From Hericium rajendrae (lineage: Eukaryota > Basidiomycota > Agaricomycetes > Russulales > Hericiaceae), in assembly GCA_033439255.1 (NCBI GenBank), contig CM065884.1:2356001-2420000 (forward strand): DNA of 64,000 nt, read 5' to 3'. Below, piece by piece: positions 11,551 through 23,563 of this stretch (positions within the stretch are counted from its first letter, which is position 1; each line of letters begins with the position of its first letter). A program made the position numbers and the translations under genes. The notes below the pieces were generated by a model. It had not been told where the DNA came from, did not search any database, and saw only the letters and a program-made list of their open reading frames with translations.

Positions 11551-12143
11551 TCTGTCTTCTTCTGTGCATCAGAAACCACGTAGCGCGCCCCTGTAATGGT
11601 CAAGGCTCGTGAACGAGGCGAGGCGCAAGGGATTCGCGAACAAGAGGACCCGGTTACGGGTGTTGATTCGACGAGGGAAACGTACAGGTCACGAGTCCCC
11701 GGTTCTCTCCAAGGGAGAGCACCGGGTCTTTGTGGGGGTCGAAGGTCTGGGCTGCTTCGTCATACGCAGGATCCAAACGGTCGAAAACGGTCGACCGTCC
11801 TCCTGAGCGAGAGCGACCGTTTTTTCACCGATTTCTTTCACGTGCCACAGTCATCACGTGACCTTTTTGGATCTGGTCCCCTCCCGCAAGATCTGGCACC
11901 AACCCCGGGCTCCAGCGACTAAGTCGAATGTCGCATGATCCACGTCCCCGGTGCCATTCCCCATTCTCAACCACTCAGGTAGGTACCAAGAACAATAGAA
12001 TTAGATCATAGATGTAATGTAATATATTACGACAAGATGTGAGGGGCATCACGGAGCCTGCAATCGAAGAAAAAGTCGAAGAAAAAGATATAACTGACCA
12101 TGTGAGCATGTGTTGGATGTCCCCTTCCCATCCTCTCCCACAG
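11551..12143. other. Intergenic, no gene recognised
   Basis: GC-richer sequence with open frames of about 100 codons (11596-11922 plus) that show no family features. The words GGTCGAAAACGGTCGACCG near 11780 form a short inverted repeat. Nothing else to support a gene. Confidence 0.4.
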
Positions 12144-12187
12144 CTAAGCCTGCCGAGCTTTCTGTTTGTCAATGCCTGTGCCCATGC

Positions 12188-12674
12188 TGTAACGGATGGT
12201 TTATCAGTTACTACTATAGTCTTCTACTTTCTTACTCTTTTCTACCTGGCTTACTTTTCGAGTTTTACAGAGTTTCCTTATTAGGATAGCTGAGTTTGAA
12301 TCATGTACTTAGAGCGGATTTCCTTATTGGGAATAAGGATCTATCTTGCCAACTCACCACCATCTGTCTGCTTTTGTCTCAGTCTCTGCTTGTTCTCCTT
12401 ATATCTGAAAGGTTCTCTTGGGATCCAACCCTCAAAGGAAGGTGTGTGGCCCCCAATACCCTCATCAGGAGGTCTATATCTGCTGCTGGCCCTCAGAGGA
12501 GGTGCCAGCTCATCACTCATCTGCTTGGCTGCAGGACTGAGGCATCCTCGGTTCTGTTAGCTCTAGCTCGTGGACTCTCTCTAGGAGGTCTACGACACCT
12601 TTATACCCTCCTCACTCGCTCGCCTACCTTGGACTTCCCGGACAGTAGCGGCTCGACCTCTATCGTCCGTTACA
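12188..12674 (+). repeat. 5' LTR of R1
   Basis: 487 bp, TG...CA ends, matches the copy at 16812-17298 with three transitions. Preceded by catgc. Confidence 0.92.
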
Positions 12675-13699
12675 AAGGTGGATACATCCAGAAGTCCACT
12701 TGTCTCTGGCTGGCTGATGAGGACTTCACATGTCTCATTCAGTTCCCCTCTCCCTGGACGTGGCATCCATGTCCAGGTTCCTTATCTCAAGCGACGATGT
12801 CAAGTCGTCTTATTGCCATTCGCTGGAGAGCCGCGTTCTTGCTCTCCGGTCTCATTCCCTTGTCGACAGTGATCTTGTCGACAATGGGCTTGGTATCCGA
12901 GCCCATCAGTTTCGGATCAGGGAGCCCTTGCTCCACTTTGCCTTAGAGGTCATCGAGCGACTTCAATCGTTGCTCGATCAAGTTGGGTTTTGCCTGCCAT
13001 ACCCCCCGAGTTCTGTCTTTATGGTCGACAGGGATCTCGTTCTCTGTTCCTGTCTCCATGGGTCACCGTCTCCCTGGGACATTCGTTGGGCCTGGCGCAC
13101 TTTGCAGGCACGAGTCGCTGAAGGTGTCGATATCCTATTCCAGTATGCAGGTGCTCTTCCTCCTGCCATCAAGACTCCTCCTCCTCCTCGAGTTGAGGAC
13201 CTCAGGGATGTGGAATCCATGTCCCTGGCAGTCCCAGGAGCTCTCTACCTTCGCACAGAACATGTCCCATGTGTTCTCCGGCCACTGTCTGTCGACGCAA
13301 GACTCGCTCAGTCATTCCAGGCCTCCTCCTCCTCTGGGCAGCTCCCTGCCTCCAGCTCCTCCTTCGGCCCAATTCTGGCTGCTTGGAGGGCTCTATATGC
13401 ATCTCTAGTCCTCATAGAGATGCTTCGCTTCATCGCCCTATCAACAGGGCCTCGCCTCGAGAACTCCCATGCCGAGGAGAGGGTCAGGGAGCCTGGTAGT
13501 TCACCCCCTCTCTAACTCTCTCATTTCTGGACGGATTCCCTCGGTTTCTTTTGTATCCTATTCGCTTTTCAAACGCTTTCCACCTCGCTTCAAGTCCAGG
13601 AGGCTGGGGGGCTGTAGATCGCTGAGATCAGGCTCTGTCAGGCGATGTAGGGAGGGTTTGGATGCAAATCGTGCTTTGTACGTTGCCCCTGCTCCTTAA

Positions 13700-15840
13700 A
13701 CCACTCCACCATCCTCTTTGCCTTTTCAACCGCTTTCAAACGAGCCCAAGAACGTCTCAAGCGCTCCAGCGGTTGTCAAGATATCTTCATGCTCTCCTCA
13801 CCCTCCCTCTGAAGCAAAATTTCACTGTATTTCCTTCAAATTTTCTTCTATTCCTTCGAAACTTGCTCCGTGGAATCCATGGAGCATTTGATACACCTTC
13901 GCATATCCGCTTTCACCCTGGGAGAAGACCCAACCTGTCAAATCTTCGCCATAGTCCATCTCCTATGGCCGGACTATCCTGGGGCTCATGAAGTCAGTTC
14001 TGCACAGATCCTTATACGGACAGGACGCCTCAATTCGGACCATCCACACGAACCCAACGAGCCCTTGCACGAGCTGATTGGAGCCCTAGTTCCCATTTCA
14101 TCGGCGATCCTGCTCTGCCTGGAGGAGAGATCATATTGCACTGCTGTATCTCTCCTTTCCCTCTATCGATTTGGAACCGGGTTTTTGCACGTCAATGTGT
14201 GCCTTTAGGACCGTTCCGCTCACCAGGACGCTTTTCAGAGTGTCCAGCCATCCCCTTGGAATCCGAGGGTATCAAGGACGCTTCCTGGTGCGCTAAGATG
14301 GCCAGCGTGGCGCCCATGCTAGCTATGACCAAACGGACTTTTGGCCTGAGTCCGCATTGCAAATACGCTTCGAACGAGCCCTCATACGTCCAGATCCGAC
14401 CACCGGTTCTCATTATGCTCGAGGGGCTACTCACCCTGCTGCCCCTCCTGAGTGCCAGCTGGTATCTCCCTTAATACTGGACCGATTTCGAAGCGGTCTT
14501 TTGCACTCGACTCGCATTATTGACCCGGTACTGGAACACCAAAACGATTTGAGGGATGTCCAGCCGTTCCTCCGGAACTATGTCCATAGTCCAGGGGATT
14601 CCCCAGGCAGCCCCAGCTCCATATCTCCGTGACCAGGGGTGCTATCAACAAGCGGTTTCTTGTCATCTATTCCTTTATTTCACCATATTCATTCGTCTTA
14701 AGACCAGGAGGCTGGGGGGGCTGCCAATGGCCGGACTTGGGCGACCCTGGGCGATGTAGTGGCACTTGGATGAAGCTCTGTGGTATCCACTGGAGCTTCA
14801 TTCCTCCTGTTCTTCCTACATTCAGCCTACCCTTTTCAAACGCTTTTCAACAAGCCCAAGATCGTGCTGATTGGTCCAGCCGTTCTCAAGATCGAATCAT
14901 CTCCTCTTCCTCCTCCCTCTGGGGCGAAATTTCCTTGTATCTTCTTCAATCCTCCTCCAATTCTTTCGAAACCTTTCTCGGTGGAATCCACTGAGAATTC
15001 GCTTTCGTATTACTGCATTTGTTCTGCCCTGAGAGGCTCCTTTCTTCGCCATCTCTCTGGCCCTGCCTGTTCTTCAGGCCAGACTTATCTCTACACCCAA
15101 GGCCGAATATCTGGCGGATTGTCAGACGGTTTGAACGCCCAAGTTTGCGTTTTTAATGCGATTCCAACAAGCCCTCATACGACCTGATACGACCAGCCCT
15201 TCCCATTCCACCTACGGGGCCACAGCCTCTGGGAAGGGTCCAGACTGCACAACCATATCTCCGCCGTCCGTGGACCAATTCCTAAGCGGATTTTTGCATC
15301 TGGACCGCAATAATCGTCGTACTCTGGGGCACCCAAAACGTTTCTACAAACGCTATCCCATTCCGTTGGATTCCAATGGAACTGATGGCGCTCTTGGGTG
15401 CCTTAGAAGGCTTGTAGCGCTCGATCCACATGTGCTATCGCTGCAAACTCTTCTGGCCCTTAACACGTTCATAAAAGGGATTTAAACAAGCCCTCACCCA
15501 TTGTCATCCACCCAGCCGTTCCCATTCGACCTTCGCCTGGCTTTTGCAGCTAGCCATCCTCCCTATCCTGCCACATCTCCTTCATTTCTGGACCGATTTG
15601 GACGCGGATTTTTGCGCTCTGCTCGCATACTCGAACGCTTTTGAATCCCTATACAAGCTCTGGGGTATTCTATGGCTTGGGTAGTCATCCAGCAAGTCAC
15701 TTGGCGATTTAGGCCTCTTTTGGCTCGGCCATATCTAGGCATCCAGACCACTAATCAACAAGCGGATTTTTGCGTCTCCTCCGCATTGTTCACACCTCCA
15801 AAACGCGCCCTCACACGTCCTAATCCGACATGACCTCGCT
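13700..15840 (+). repeat. Degenerate internal repeats of R1
   Basis: Two companion words recur in the same order: a GGACCGATTT..AAGCGGATTTTTGC type (near 14163, 14479, 15271, 15589 and 15750) and a CAACAAGCCCTCATACG type (near 13737, 14047, 14370, 14850, 15166, 15487 and 15796). Spacing is about 300-500 bases. No coding meaning could be found. Confidence 0.6.
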
Positions 15841-16811
15841 CCGCAAATCCCTTCTCTCCATCCTCATCTCCTTCAACATCCTAGGGATGGCATCCATCCC
15901 TTTCTCTGCAACCCTCGCTGCTCTTCCGCTCTGCGATCCTCATTCAATCCTGTCTACTCTCAACTCAAATCTCCTGCACCAGTCTGGGGGGGCTCGCATG
16001 CCTCACTCATCGTCCGTCCTCGACCCCACCATCCACCCATATTTTGGACTTCCATCTAGTTTCTGATGCGGAGTCTGGGGGGCTTGTGTGACTAGGGCCT
16101 GTGGCACAGTTTTCAGGATTTTGGGACCTTAGAGGTATGGAGGTTTCGCTCCCCCTGTCCATCTACTGGGAGTACCTGCACAGAGCTAGCGATGGGGGGC
16201 TATAAGGATGTATAGGAGGGAGGCTGGAGCCTTGCAGAGCACTGGATCCAGCATTCCTTTGGAGTCAGACCCTTAGGGCTGAGAGCAGCTGGGAGCTGCA
16301 TAGGAGCTTGTGAGATCCTGCCTTCCTGCTGTGAGCAGACTGGAGGAGTGGCTGGATGCCTCAGGCCTCAGCCATCCTGAGACCAGCTTGGAGACCTAGG
16401 AGCTGAAGAGATCCTGTCTCTTTGCTGAGAGCAGTCTGGAGTCTGGGTGGCTGAGATAGCCTGTGGCCTTGGCTTAGCATCTTTCATCCTTCCCTTTTGG
16501 ATGTGAAGTGCTGCAGCTGGAGGACTTGTAGCTTGGCTAGGGTTGGAGGCTGCTCTGTTAAGAGAGCTTGGTGCAGTTAAGTCTGGAGCTGCAGAGCTTC
16601 ACATGCAGATTTTCTCTTTAATTTTCTTCTCTAATTTTTCACTTTTATCTTGTTTCTACTTTCTTCTCTAGATTTTTCTCTGATTTTTCTACTTTAACCC
16701 TTTTTCTTCTTTCTTCTTTTGTCTTGTTCCCTTTCTGCTTTGTTCATTCTCAGCTTTGCACTACTCACCTTGTGTTCAGGAGTCTCAAAGACCAAGAAAG
16801 TGGGGGGGCTC

Positions 16812-17298
16812 TGTAACGGATGGTTTATCAGTTACTACTATAGTCTTCTACTTTCTTACTCTTTTCTACCTGGCTTACTTTTCGAGTTTTACAGAGTTTC
16901 CTTATTAGGATAGCTGAGTTTGAATCATGTACTTAGAGCAGATTTCCTTATTGGGAATAAGGATCTATCTTGCCAACTCACCACCATCTGTCTGCTTTTG
17001 TCTCAGTCTCTGCTTGTTCTCCTTATATCTGAAAGGTTCTCTTGGGATCCAACCCTCAAAGGAAGGTGTGTGGCCCCCAATACCCTCATCAGGAGGTCTA
17101 TATCTGCTGCTGGCCCTCAGAGGAGGTGCCAGCTCATCACTCATCTGCTTGGCTGCAGGACTGAGGCATCCTCGGTTCTGTTAGCTCTAGCTCGTGGACT
17201 CTCTCTAGGAGGTCTACGACACCTTTATACCCTCCTCACTCGCTCGTCTACCTTGGACTTCCCAGACAGTAGCGGCTCGACCTCTATCGTCCGTTACA
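16812..17298 (+). repeat. 3' LTR of R1
   Basis: 487 bp, TG...CA ends, followed by the duplication catgc. Confidence 0.92.
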
Positions 17299-17861
17299 CA
17301 TGCCTGCGCTCGTTGCGCACATGTGCACATTCATTGTGTTCAGCGTGCCTGTGCCTGTTGCACCTATGTCTGCGCTTGTGCCCACACCTGTGCCTGTACC
17401 TGGACTCGCACCCACGCCTGTTGCCCACATGCCTGTGCCACTCGTCGTGACCCCACCCACACTGCTCGTGCCCGCACTCATTGTGCTCATACTCGCGATG
17501 ATGCCTGTGATGGTTGTACTCGTCCAAGCACTAGGCATCCCGGTGGCTGCAGTGCTTGAACCCATGCCTGTTGCCTCCATGCCCGCACTCATCATGTTGC
17601 CTATGCTCGTGCTCGTCACGCCTGTGCTCACGCTCATGCTTGCACCTGCACCCACCATACCAACACCCATGCTCATCATGCCCATGACCGCGCTCATGCC
17701 CATGCCCACACTGTGTGCATTTGCATGTGCGTGCATCGCTGCAGCGAGTGTCCCAGCAGCTGCACCCATTATGAGGATGAGTGGGTTGATAACAAGGAAC
17801 CAATGCCCAGTGACGTACATTATGTGGTCATCGAGTGGTGGCCTGTCTATCTCGAGTCCTT

Positions 17862-20793
17862 CATCTGAGAAAACTGAATTTTATATAGCTGCAGGTTACA
17901 TTATGGGTGCTATGACTGAGCTATCAGAGCTATGTAGCTTGCTTATCCAGCTATGTAGAGCTATGAGAGCTTTCATAGCTTCCATAGCTAGTAGTGTCAG
18001 CCATATAGTGTTACCATAGCTTTCATAGCCAACAGTTTCAATTATATAGCACTATCATACACTATCATACTTAGTAAGGTGAGCTATGACTACTATGAGT
18101 ACTACTAGTACTATGTCAGGTCAAGTAGGTACGAAAAATTATAAGTCAAAATTAATCATATTCAATGACATTATTACTACAGTCAAATGTACTACAAGTA
18201 TTGTAATGGAGGTACCTAGTTATATGTGATCTGCAGGCAGGCCATGTGCCGCTGGCTGGGCATGACAAAACATGCACGCACGAGGCGTGGCGGGCCTGCG
18301 TGATGTGGCGGACCTGCATGCGGGAGACGCAGGGATAGGGGGGCCGTATGCAAGTCGTCAGGCTGCAGCGGGCTCATATGCAGAGGATTGGACTGCGGCG
18401 GGTCCGTGAACGAAGGGCGAGGAGGATGCAGAAGGTACGGGGATCATGCACAAGGCGCGGGAGGTGTGCACAAGAGGCGGCAGGTGGCAGGAAGGTGCGT
18501 GAGCATGCGGGAGGCGTGTGGGGTGCGGCGGATATGCTTGAGGTGCAGGCGGCATGCAGTAGGTGGTGCTGTGCGCCGGGCTGGTGCACGATGCATTGAG
18601 GGGCGTGCGCGTGCAAGGCATGGGGCCCATGCACAGGGGGGTCTTCACAAGGCACGGAGGTCGTGCCGACACGGAAGATCTGTGTGCTACACGGCAGACC
18701 CATGCGTGATGCAGCAGGCTTGCGCACCGGCGCCGGAGGCACGAGGCATGCGAGGGACATCGTTGCTTGCCGTGGGCCCATGCACGATGCGGCAAGCCTG
18801 CACGCGAGGTGCAGTGGCTGCACGCGGGAGAGAGGCATGGGGATGCGAGGTGCAGAGTCCACATGTGAGGAGACAGAGTGTGGTGTGCCTGGGTGTTGAA
18901 CACGTGTACTTGGGGGGATGGGTGTGAGCGTGGGATGTTGCGGTGTGCACGGGCATTGTGTGCGTGTCCAGGCTGTTGTGCGCACGTGTTCGAGGCAAGA
19001 GGGGTTGCGCAAGTGCGGTGAGCATGCACGACGTGTCTCTTGGGCACCGCAGTCGTTCAAAATGGCAGCGACACGGTGGGGGTGTTGAGGTGTAGCTTGA
19101 GGCGTGGTGACATGGCGAGAGTGAAGGGAGAACACCCGAGTCCCATTGCCATGGCAACAGGACTCCACGGTGCAGGCATGCACAGATGTTGAGAGCACGG
19201 GCGATGATGTGCATGAGGTGGTATGGCGTGTGTGCATAGTGGGTGGTCGGGTGTGCGAAAACAGGGACCGGGGTGTGTGTGTCGTGGCACATCAGGCGTA
19301 GGGCATTGAGCACGGGCATCAGAGGCGTTGGTGGCAGCATTGGGACAGCGGAAAGGGCGATGGGAAGGGGATAGTGGGGGCGATGGTGCGCGATGGGAAT
19401 TGGGAGCATTGAGATATTGAAAGAATGAGTGTCGCTCGAGAACGAGTGACACTCTGCATTAGTACGAATGAACCCAAAAGAATAATTTTTTTTACTTACC
19501 TACAGCCCTCCCAGTTTACTAGATGCCTGCCCGATCCATCTTGACTGTTGATAGAAGGAAAAGTAAAGCGAGGGGAGTGACGGGAGCTGGAGAGAGACAG
19601 AGAGAGTGAGGGAGGACTGAGCAAATGAGAAGGCTCGATGCGAGTTCGGTGCTTCAGCCACTGAACGAGCAAGTCAAAGTTTTCACGATGTAGCAAATCG
19701 AATAAAATCCCTATAATTACAAAACAAAAAACAGTAGTGTAGAATAGTAATCTACATGGATTGAATGGGCCAAGTATCTACATAATGTAGCAAACAAGAC
19801 CGAACGGCAGAGTCAAAGTTATCACATCTGCCACTTAACCTCTGACGCGGCGCTCAGCAACGCCCAGCAGCCACGATTCTTGGCTTCGCCCAGGATTCGT
19901 ATATAAGGCTTGTGTGACGCGCGTTGCCTCTTGCTCCTAAACCCCCACCATCTCTCTTGTCACGTCGTCCTCGACGTTATCGCTCTCTCCCTTGATGTTG
20001 TTGCTCTCTCTCTCGTTGTTGTTGCTGCCTCTCTCGTCGTTGTTGCTGCCTCTCTCGTCGTCGCTACCTCTCGTCTCGTCGTCACTGCCTACTTTTGGTA
20101 AGTTCTTATTCTTAGTCTCTTATGCCTAATGCTAATACTTTTATACTTGTTATATAGCACTTTTGTATGCTTATCAGGTAAGCTATATTATGTCTTAACA
20201 TTTATGCAGGGTTTAGCTTTCTTGTTAGTTTGGTAAGCCTTATATTATATTTATTATCTTCTAATACTAATGTCTTTTTTTGTTTATATTTTTGCTTTTT
20301 ATAGTTGTTGTAAGTTGGTATCTTTTATATTTATGTAGTGGTCTTTGTAGTGTTAGTTTTTTTTGTAATAAAATTATATGAAGAATATAATAAATTTTAA
20401 GCTCTTATATTTGTGATTAAGATGTATATAGTTATTGAGCTAATAATTTGTTTTAACATTTGAGAACCACATATCTGACAGAAGTAATATAGAGTGGATA
20501 AAAAACTTACTAACTAGGTATATTATAACAATAGTGATATGATATATAGTTAATATAGTTTCTATAGCTATTTTATACTATAATAGCTATGACAGCTATG
20601 ATATCTTATACTCTATGCTATAGCAGCTATGTAGCTTATACTCTATACTATGATAGCTATGACAAGCTATGATAGCTATACATAGATTACTTGACAGCTA
20701 TGAGACTGCTATGTAGAAAAGAGGACAGCTATGGACCTAGGAAAGCTATATAGCTTACATAGCCTTATATACCAGTGGTAAATTCCTCAGATG
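17862..20793. mobile_element. Family P element P1 (CATCTG ends, Plavaka-like), 2.93 kb
   Basis: Starts CATCTGAGAAAACTG and ends (reversed) CATCTGAGGAATTTACC, with a 2-bp target duplication TT on both sides; the minus-strand gene frame continues across it when one TT is removed. End A (left) is followed by AGCTATG-rich sequence and then a GC-rich arm (about 18.23-19.1 kb). End B (right) is preceded by AT-rich sequence. The core is listed separately. No transposase; moved in trans by a Plavaka-type enzyme is inferred from the shared ends with the element at 23564-25541. Confidence 0.88.
19138..20310. other. P1 core: palindrome, splice-site hairpin, TATA box and small exons
   Basis: In order: palindrome 19138-19165 (GAGTCC arms around TTGCCATGGCAA); hairpin 19427-19454 on the minus unit at the acceptor of a 46-base intron (donor GTAAGT at 19499, branch-like TACTAAT, acceptor near 19454); an open frame from ILFDLL near 19705 to that donor (minus); TATATAA 19900-19906 driving the plus unit; a CT-rich first exon ending TTTTG|GTAAGT near 20098; and a late exon with TTTTTGCTTTTT near 20290. 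The two units diverge from about 19.72-19.9 kb. Confidence 0.65.
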
Positions 20794-22394
20794 TTCCCAC
20801 AGCTTGAAGAGGATGCACTCCTCGGTGTGTGCCTTAACGAGGCACATGTTGAGTGTGAGCGCGAAGTTAATGAGCTCAGTCGGTAAGTTGAGTGGATTCT
20901 GGCCTTCAACAAGGATCTGCTCATAGACATCATGCACCATGTCGAGAAATGCAGCAGCATTGAAATGTGTCCCATCCTTGTAGATCCCACTTAGCTGGGG
21001 CCACGGTGATGGCTTGTCCTTGTCATCTGTGATCTGCATGCTGTCCAAACAACACTTGAGCTTGTGGTTGTTGGGCGAGCCAGTGGGGCCCGGGTACTTG
21101 ACAATCTTGCAGCGGATGCATATCTGGAGCTTGCACTGTGATGGTGAGACAGAATCAGATGTGCACTAACACGTGGCTCTCAGGCCGTGCACGAGACAAA
21201 GACATGGACTTACCTCTTTCATGGCAGGTGACGAGAGTGCTATAATGCTGCACTGCCTCTTCCAAAACTCACTCAGCAGATGCATTTGATGAGCTGTACG
21301 ATAGCATTATCAGCGAGATGAGAATTACGATAGAAGGAAAACTTACAGGTAAAATCCTGGGCCTCAATCCTCTTCTTGATTGACTTTTTGAACTGGCAAA
21401 GCTGTAGGATTAGAGCCTCTGGATGTTTCTTGATGGTCCTCAGACCCTTTGCATCATTCTTCATGCACAGCTGTTTGTTGTATTCCACTGTTGCCATGAC
21501 CCAAATGTGCAACATCATCAAAAACATTGCCCATTTGTACTCATAGCGCATGTCCGTGAATAGATAAAATTTGATGTTGCCATCAATTTTCATAGAGTGT
21601 GGGTGGATGCTGGTGAGCACAGAGCAGAAGCGCTCTGAGCGCATGAGCCCCTCCAACTTGGGGATGGGAATGGGGCACATGGGAACCTCCTTGCTGTGCA
21701 AATGTACGATGGCAAGTGCCTTGTCTGTGGGCGATGGGGTGGCACTTGCATTCTCTGCTGTAGGTGCAGAGACTTCTACAGAGGATGTGGGTACTGTTGA
21801 AGAGATCAGCGCCCCCACTGCTGCCACTTTGCTGGCAGGCTTATATGGCTAGAAGAAGGTGTCAATCTGGGGGCCAGCCTTGCTACCACCCCCGGGTACA
21901 GCAATTTTGTTTTTCACCTGCAAAAAATGATGAGAAGTCAGCTTCGATGCAGCGATGAGAAACAATGAAATGACGACTTACAGTAGTAACAGCCTTCGCT
22001 CCTTTACCCTTAGCTTTTGATGGCAGGCACAGTCACTTTACCTCGTGCTCTGCCTGTCTGTCACCATCACCATCCCTGTTGCCACTACTTGCTGGACCAT
22101 CCTCCTTCTGCACAGGCTGTTCAGACTCCGGATTCTTCCATTTCAGTGATGGCCACATTGCACTGGCAGCCTTGGGCATGGAGAAGAGAGCATCTGGTGC
22201 CAGCACGGGGGAGGGAGCATCTGGTGCTGATGATGGGGAGCAAACATCCAAAGATGCATCTGCTGTGAGATCAATGGGCTGCTGCATGTCAGCCGACTGA
22301 GTGGGAGTGTCGTTGAAAGACGAGTCACCCGTGAGATCCTAATAGAAGCAAAGGTCATGGTGCTCATCATGAGAAAAAGAAAGACTGTACACTC

Positions 22395-23262
22395 ATGCAG
22401 ACTTCTGGATGTGAATCATGGTCTTATCTGGACCAGTGGAGAGTGAAATCAGCATTGACAAATGCAAAATGGTGGGTGTGTTGCTCTGCAGGACAAGTCG
22501 AAGGCTGGGATCAATGTGCATTGACTGCAAGATTGCAGCACTCCTGGGCTCACATTCGTCCAGGTCTTCCTACTCTGTGAGTTTGACAAGGTCAACTGGT
22601 GCCTCCAGTAACTCCTCCTTGGTTGGAGGACCGGGGTTGAGTCTCTTTACTTGGTCCTCGAGCAAACTGCCAAAGGTCTTCGCATGCTTGGAGGAAACGA
22701 GGCCAAACCTCTCACCGCTGTTCATGATGGGTAGCCAAGGCTGGTCAGCCAACTCAGTATTGGCATTGCACCTGCACTCGACTTGGGCAAGGAGCATGTT
22801 CCACCAGTTCGCGATGTGATCTGTGAGGTGCACATGGTGAGAGCCATGTGTCGAAGACAGGAAGGCACCTCATTTCATTACGGGATGCTGGCCCTCGACC
22901 CATGCACTGTATCCAATTCACATGTTGTGGTGGTGCACGAAATCATGAGTGAGCACCATAAAAAGCTCGACCCCACTCGGGTGTGAGTGCATGATATTAT
23001 TCCAGTGTTTGTTAGTGCCTTCGATGTGGCTGCCATTGATGTGTGGACCCTGGGAATGGAGGCGGCAGCCAAAACCAAAACCAACAGAGTACCGGGGGGG
23101 TGCGAGGGGACCAAGTATCTCAAGAGGGGAGCACCGGAATGTGTAGCTGACGGGTGACCATACTACGGGCAGGGGAGCAAGATTGTGGAGGGCAGGCTTG
23201 CTGCATGCAGATGACTTCCGACGCGGTTCTGCTAGAGACGATGATGGTATGACAAGACTCAC
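22395..23262 (-). pseudogene. Fragment of an unnamed basidiomycete repeat protein
   Basis: Minus-strand frames give NGSHIEGTNKHWNNIMHSHP followed by GVELFMVLTHDFVHHHN (about 23.05-22.92 kb), then LTDHIANWWNMLL and ERFGLVSSKHAKTFGSLLE (22833-22570). The motifs RIEGSHKGWN, SGIE.L.ALGHDFV and FGLVNSEHATTFGGLLE are familiar to me from high-copy Agaricomycete proteins linked to transposons, but I cannot name a family. Pieces lie in more than one frame with plausible introns; no full reading frame was found. Upstream it is cut by the P0 insertion. Confidence 0.4.
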
Positions 23263-23561
23263 AGGTCTTTAGATGATACGGCTTGTAGATAACAGTGCAG
23301 CGGTGAATATGATGAATACGATGAGCAGGATGAGAAGGTGAGAAGGACTACGCCAGAGACGCACTTAGAAGCTGGTGGTGAGAATGCCAAATGATGGGCT
23401 TTGTGAAATCTGTGCTCTGAGAGGAAAAGGGCAGACTCCGTTCTGATTCTCCAAGTCCGTAGCTATGGTACAAATGGGCAAGGCTGCCTCAGGTGGCCTG
23501 GTGCGACTTTCTACGACAACCTCTCACTGACCGACCCAATCTCCAATTCCTTCCTGATCCT
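23263..23561. other. Short stretch without a supported gene
   Basis: Probably the 5' part of the minus-strand repeat gene fragment, interrupted at 23562 by P0. Nothing else recognised. Confidence 0.35.
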
Positions 23562-23563
23562 GC

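Larger units (their letters stand above)
12188..17298 (+). mobile_element. Non-autonomous LTR element with internal degenerate repeats (R1)
   Basis: A fossil of the LTR class that looks structurally whole. Two 487-bp direct repeats (12188-12674 and 16812-17298) begin TGTAACGG and end CCGTTACA, and the element is flanked by the 5-bp duplication catgc (12183-12187 and 17299-17303). A G-rich polypurine tract (GTGGGGGGGCTC) precedes the 3' LTR. I found only three differences between the LTRs, all transitions (about 99.4% identity), so the insertion is young. The 4.1-kb interior shows no reverse transcriptase, integrase or clear gag, so the family (Copia, Gypsy or other) cannot be named and it must be moved by another element. 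Much of the interior from about 13.7 to 15.8 kb consists of degenerate repeats. It sits inside the tail of the minus-strand gene. Confidence 0.85.
12144..22287 (-). pseudogene. Broken repeat-associated gene of unknown function, split by two insertions
   Basis: Reading the minus strand, coding-like sequence starts near 22287 (MQQPIDLTADASLD, Ser/Pro/Asp-rich), runs through an exon at about 21848-21353 (KLEGLMRSERFCSVLTSIHP), then exons joined by GT-AG introns into CKLQICIRCKIVKYPGPTG, KDGTHFNAAAFLDMVHDVY and ECILFKLWE at 20794. After the P1 element (17862-20793) the same frame continues at 17861 as GLEIDRPPLDDHIMYVTGHW and then a long Gly/Met/Ala/Thr-rich tail. After the LTR element (12188-17298) it continues for 14 codons to a TAG at 12146-12144. 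The CxxC pair and the GIY-KDGTHF stretch resemble unnamed, high-copy proteins I recall from other Agaricomycetes. A stop near 21850 and a frame change near 22010 show it is decayed. Function unknown; probably part of a larger mobile unit. Confidence 0.5.

Noticed and set aside
11298-11612. Frames of 75-101 codons on both strands after MET30
   Set aside because: They arise from the three palindromic repeats, which read similarly on both strands; the repeated peptide ARSHCWAG reflects the DNA repeat.
12730-13515. 261-codon frame inside the LTR element R1
   Set aside because: No gag, protease or other known motif, and overlapping frames are open as well. Kept only as part of the element.
17300-18019. 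239-codon Pro/Val/Met-rich plus-strand frame
   Set aside because: It is the antisense of the Gly/Met/Ala-rich tail of the minus-strand gene, whose frame is supported by continuity across two insertions. It also runs on into the P1 end.
18358-19237. Overlapping minus-strand frames of 229 and 287 codons
   Set aside because: They lie in the GC-rich arm of P1. Product is His/Pro/Cys-rich low complexity with several frames open at once.
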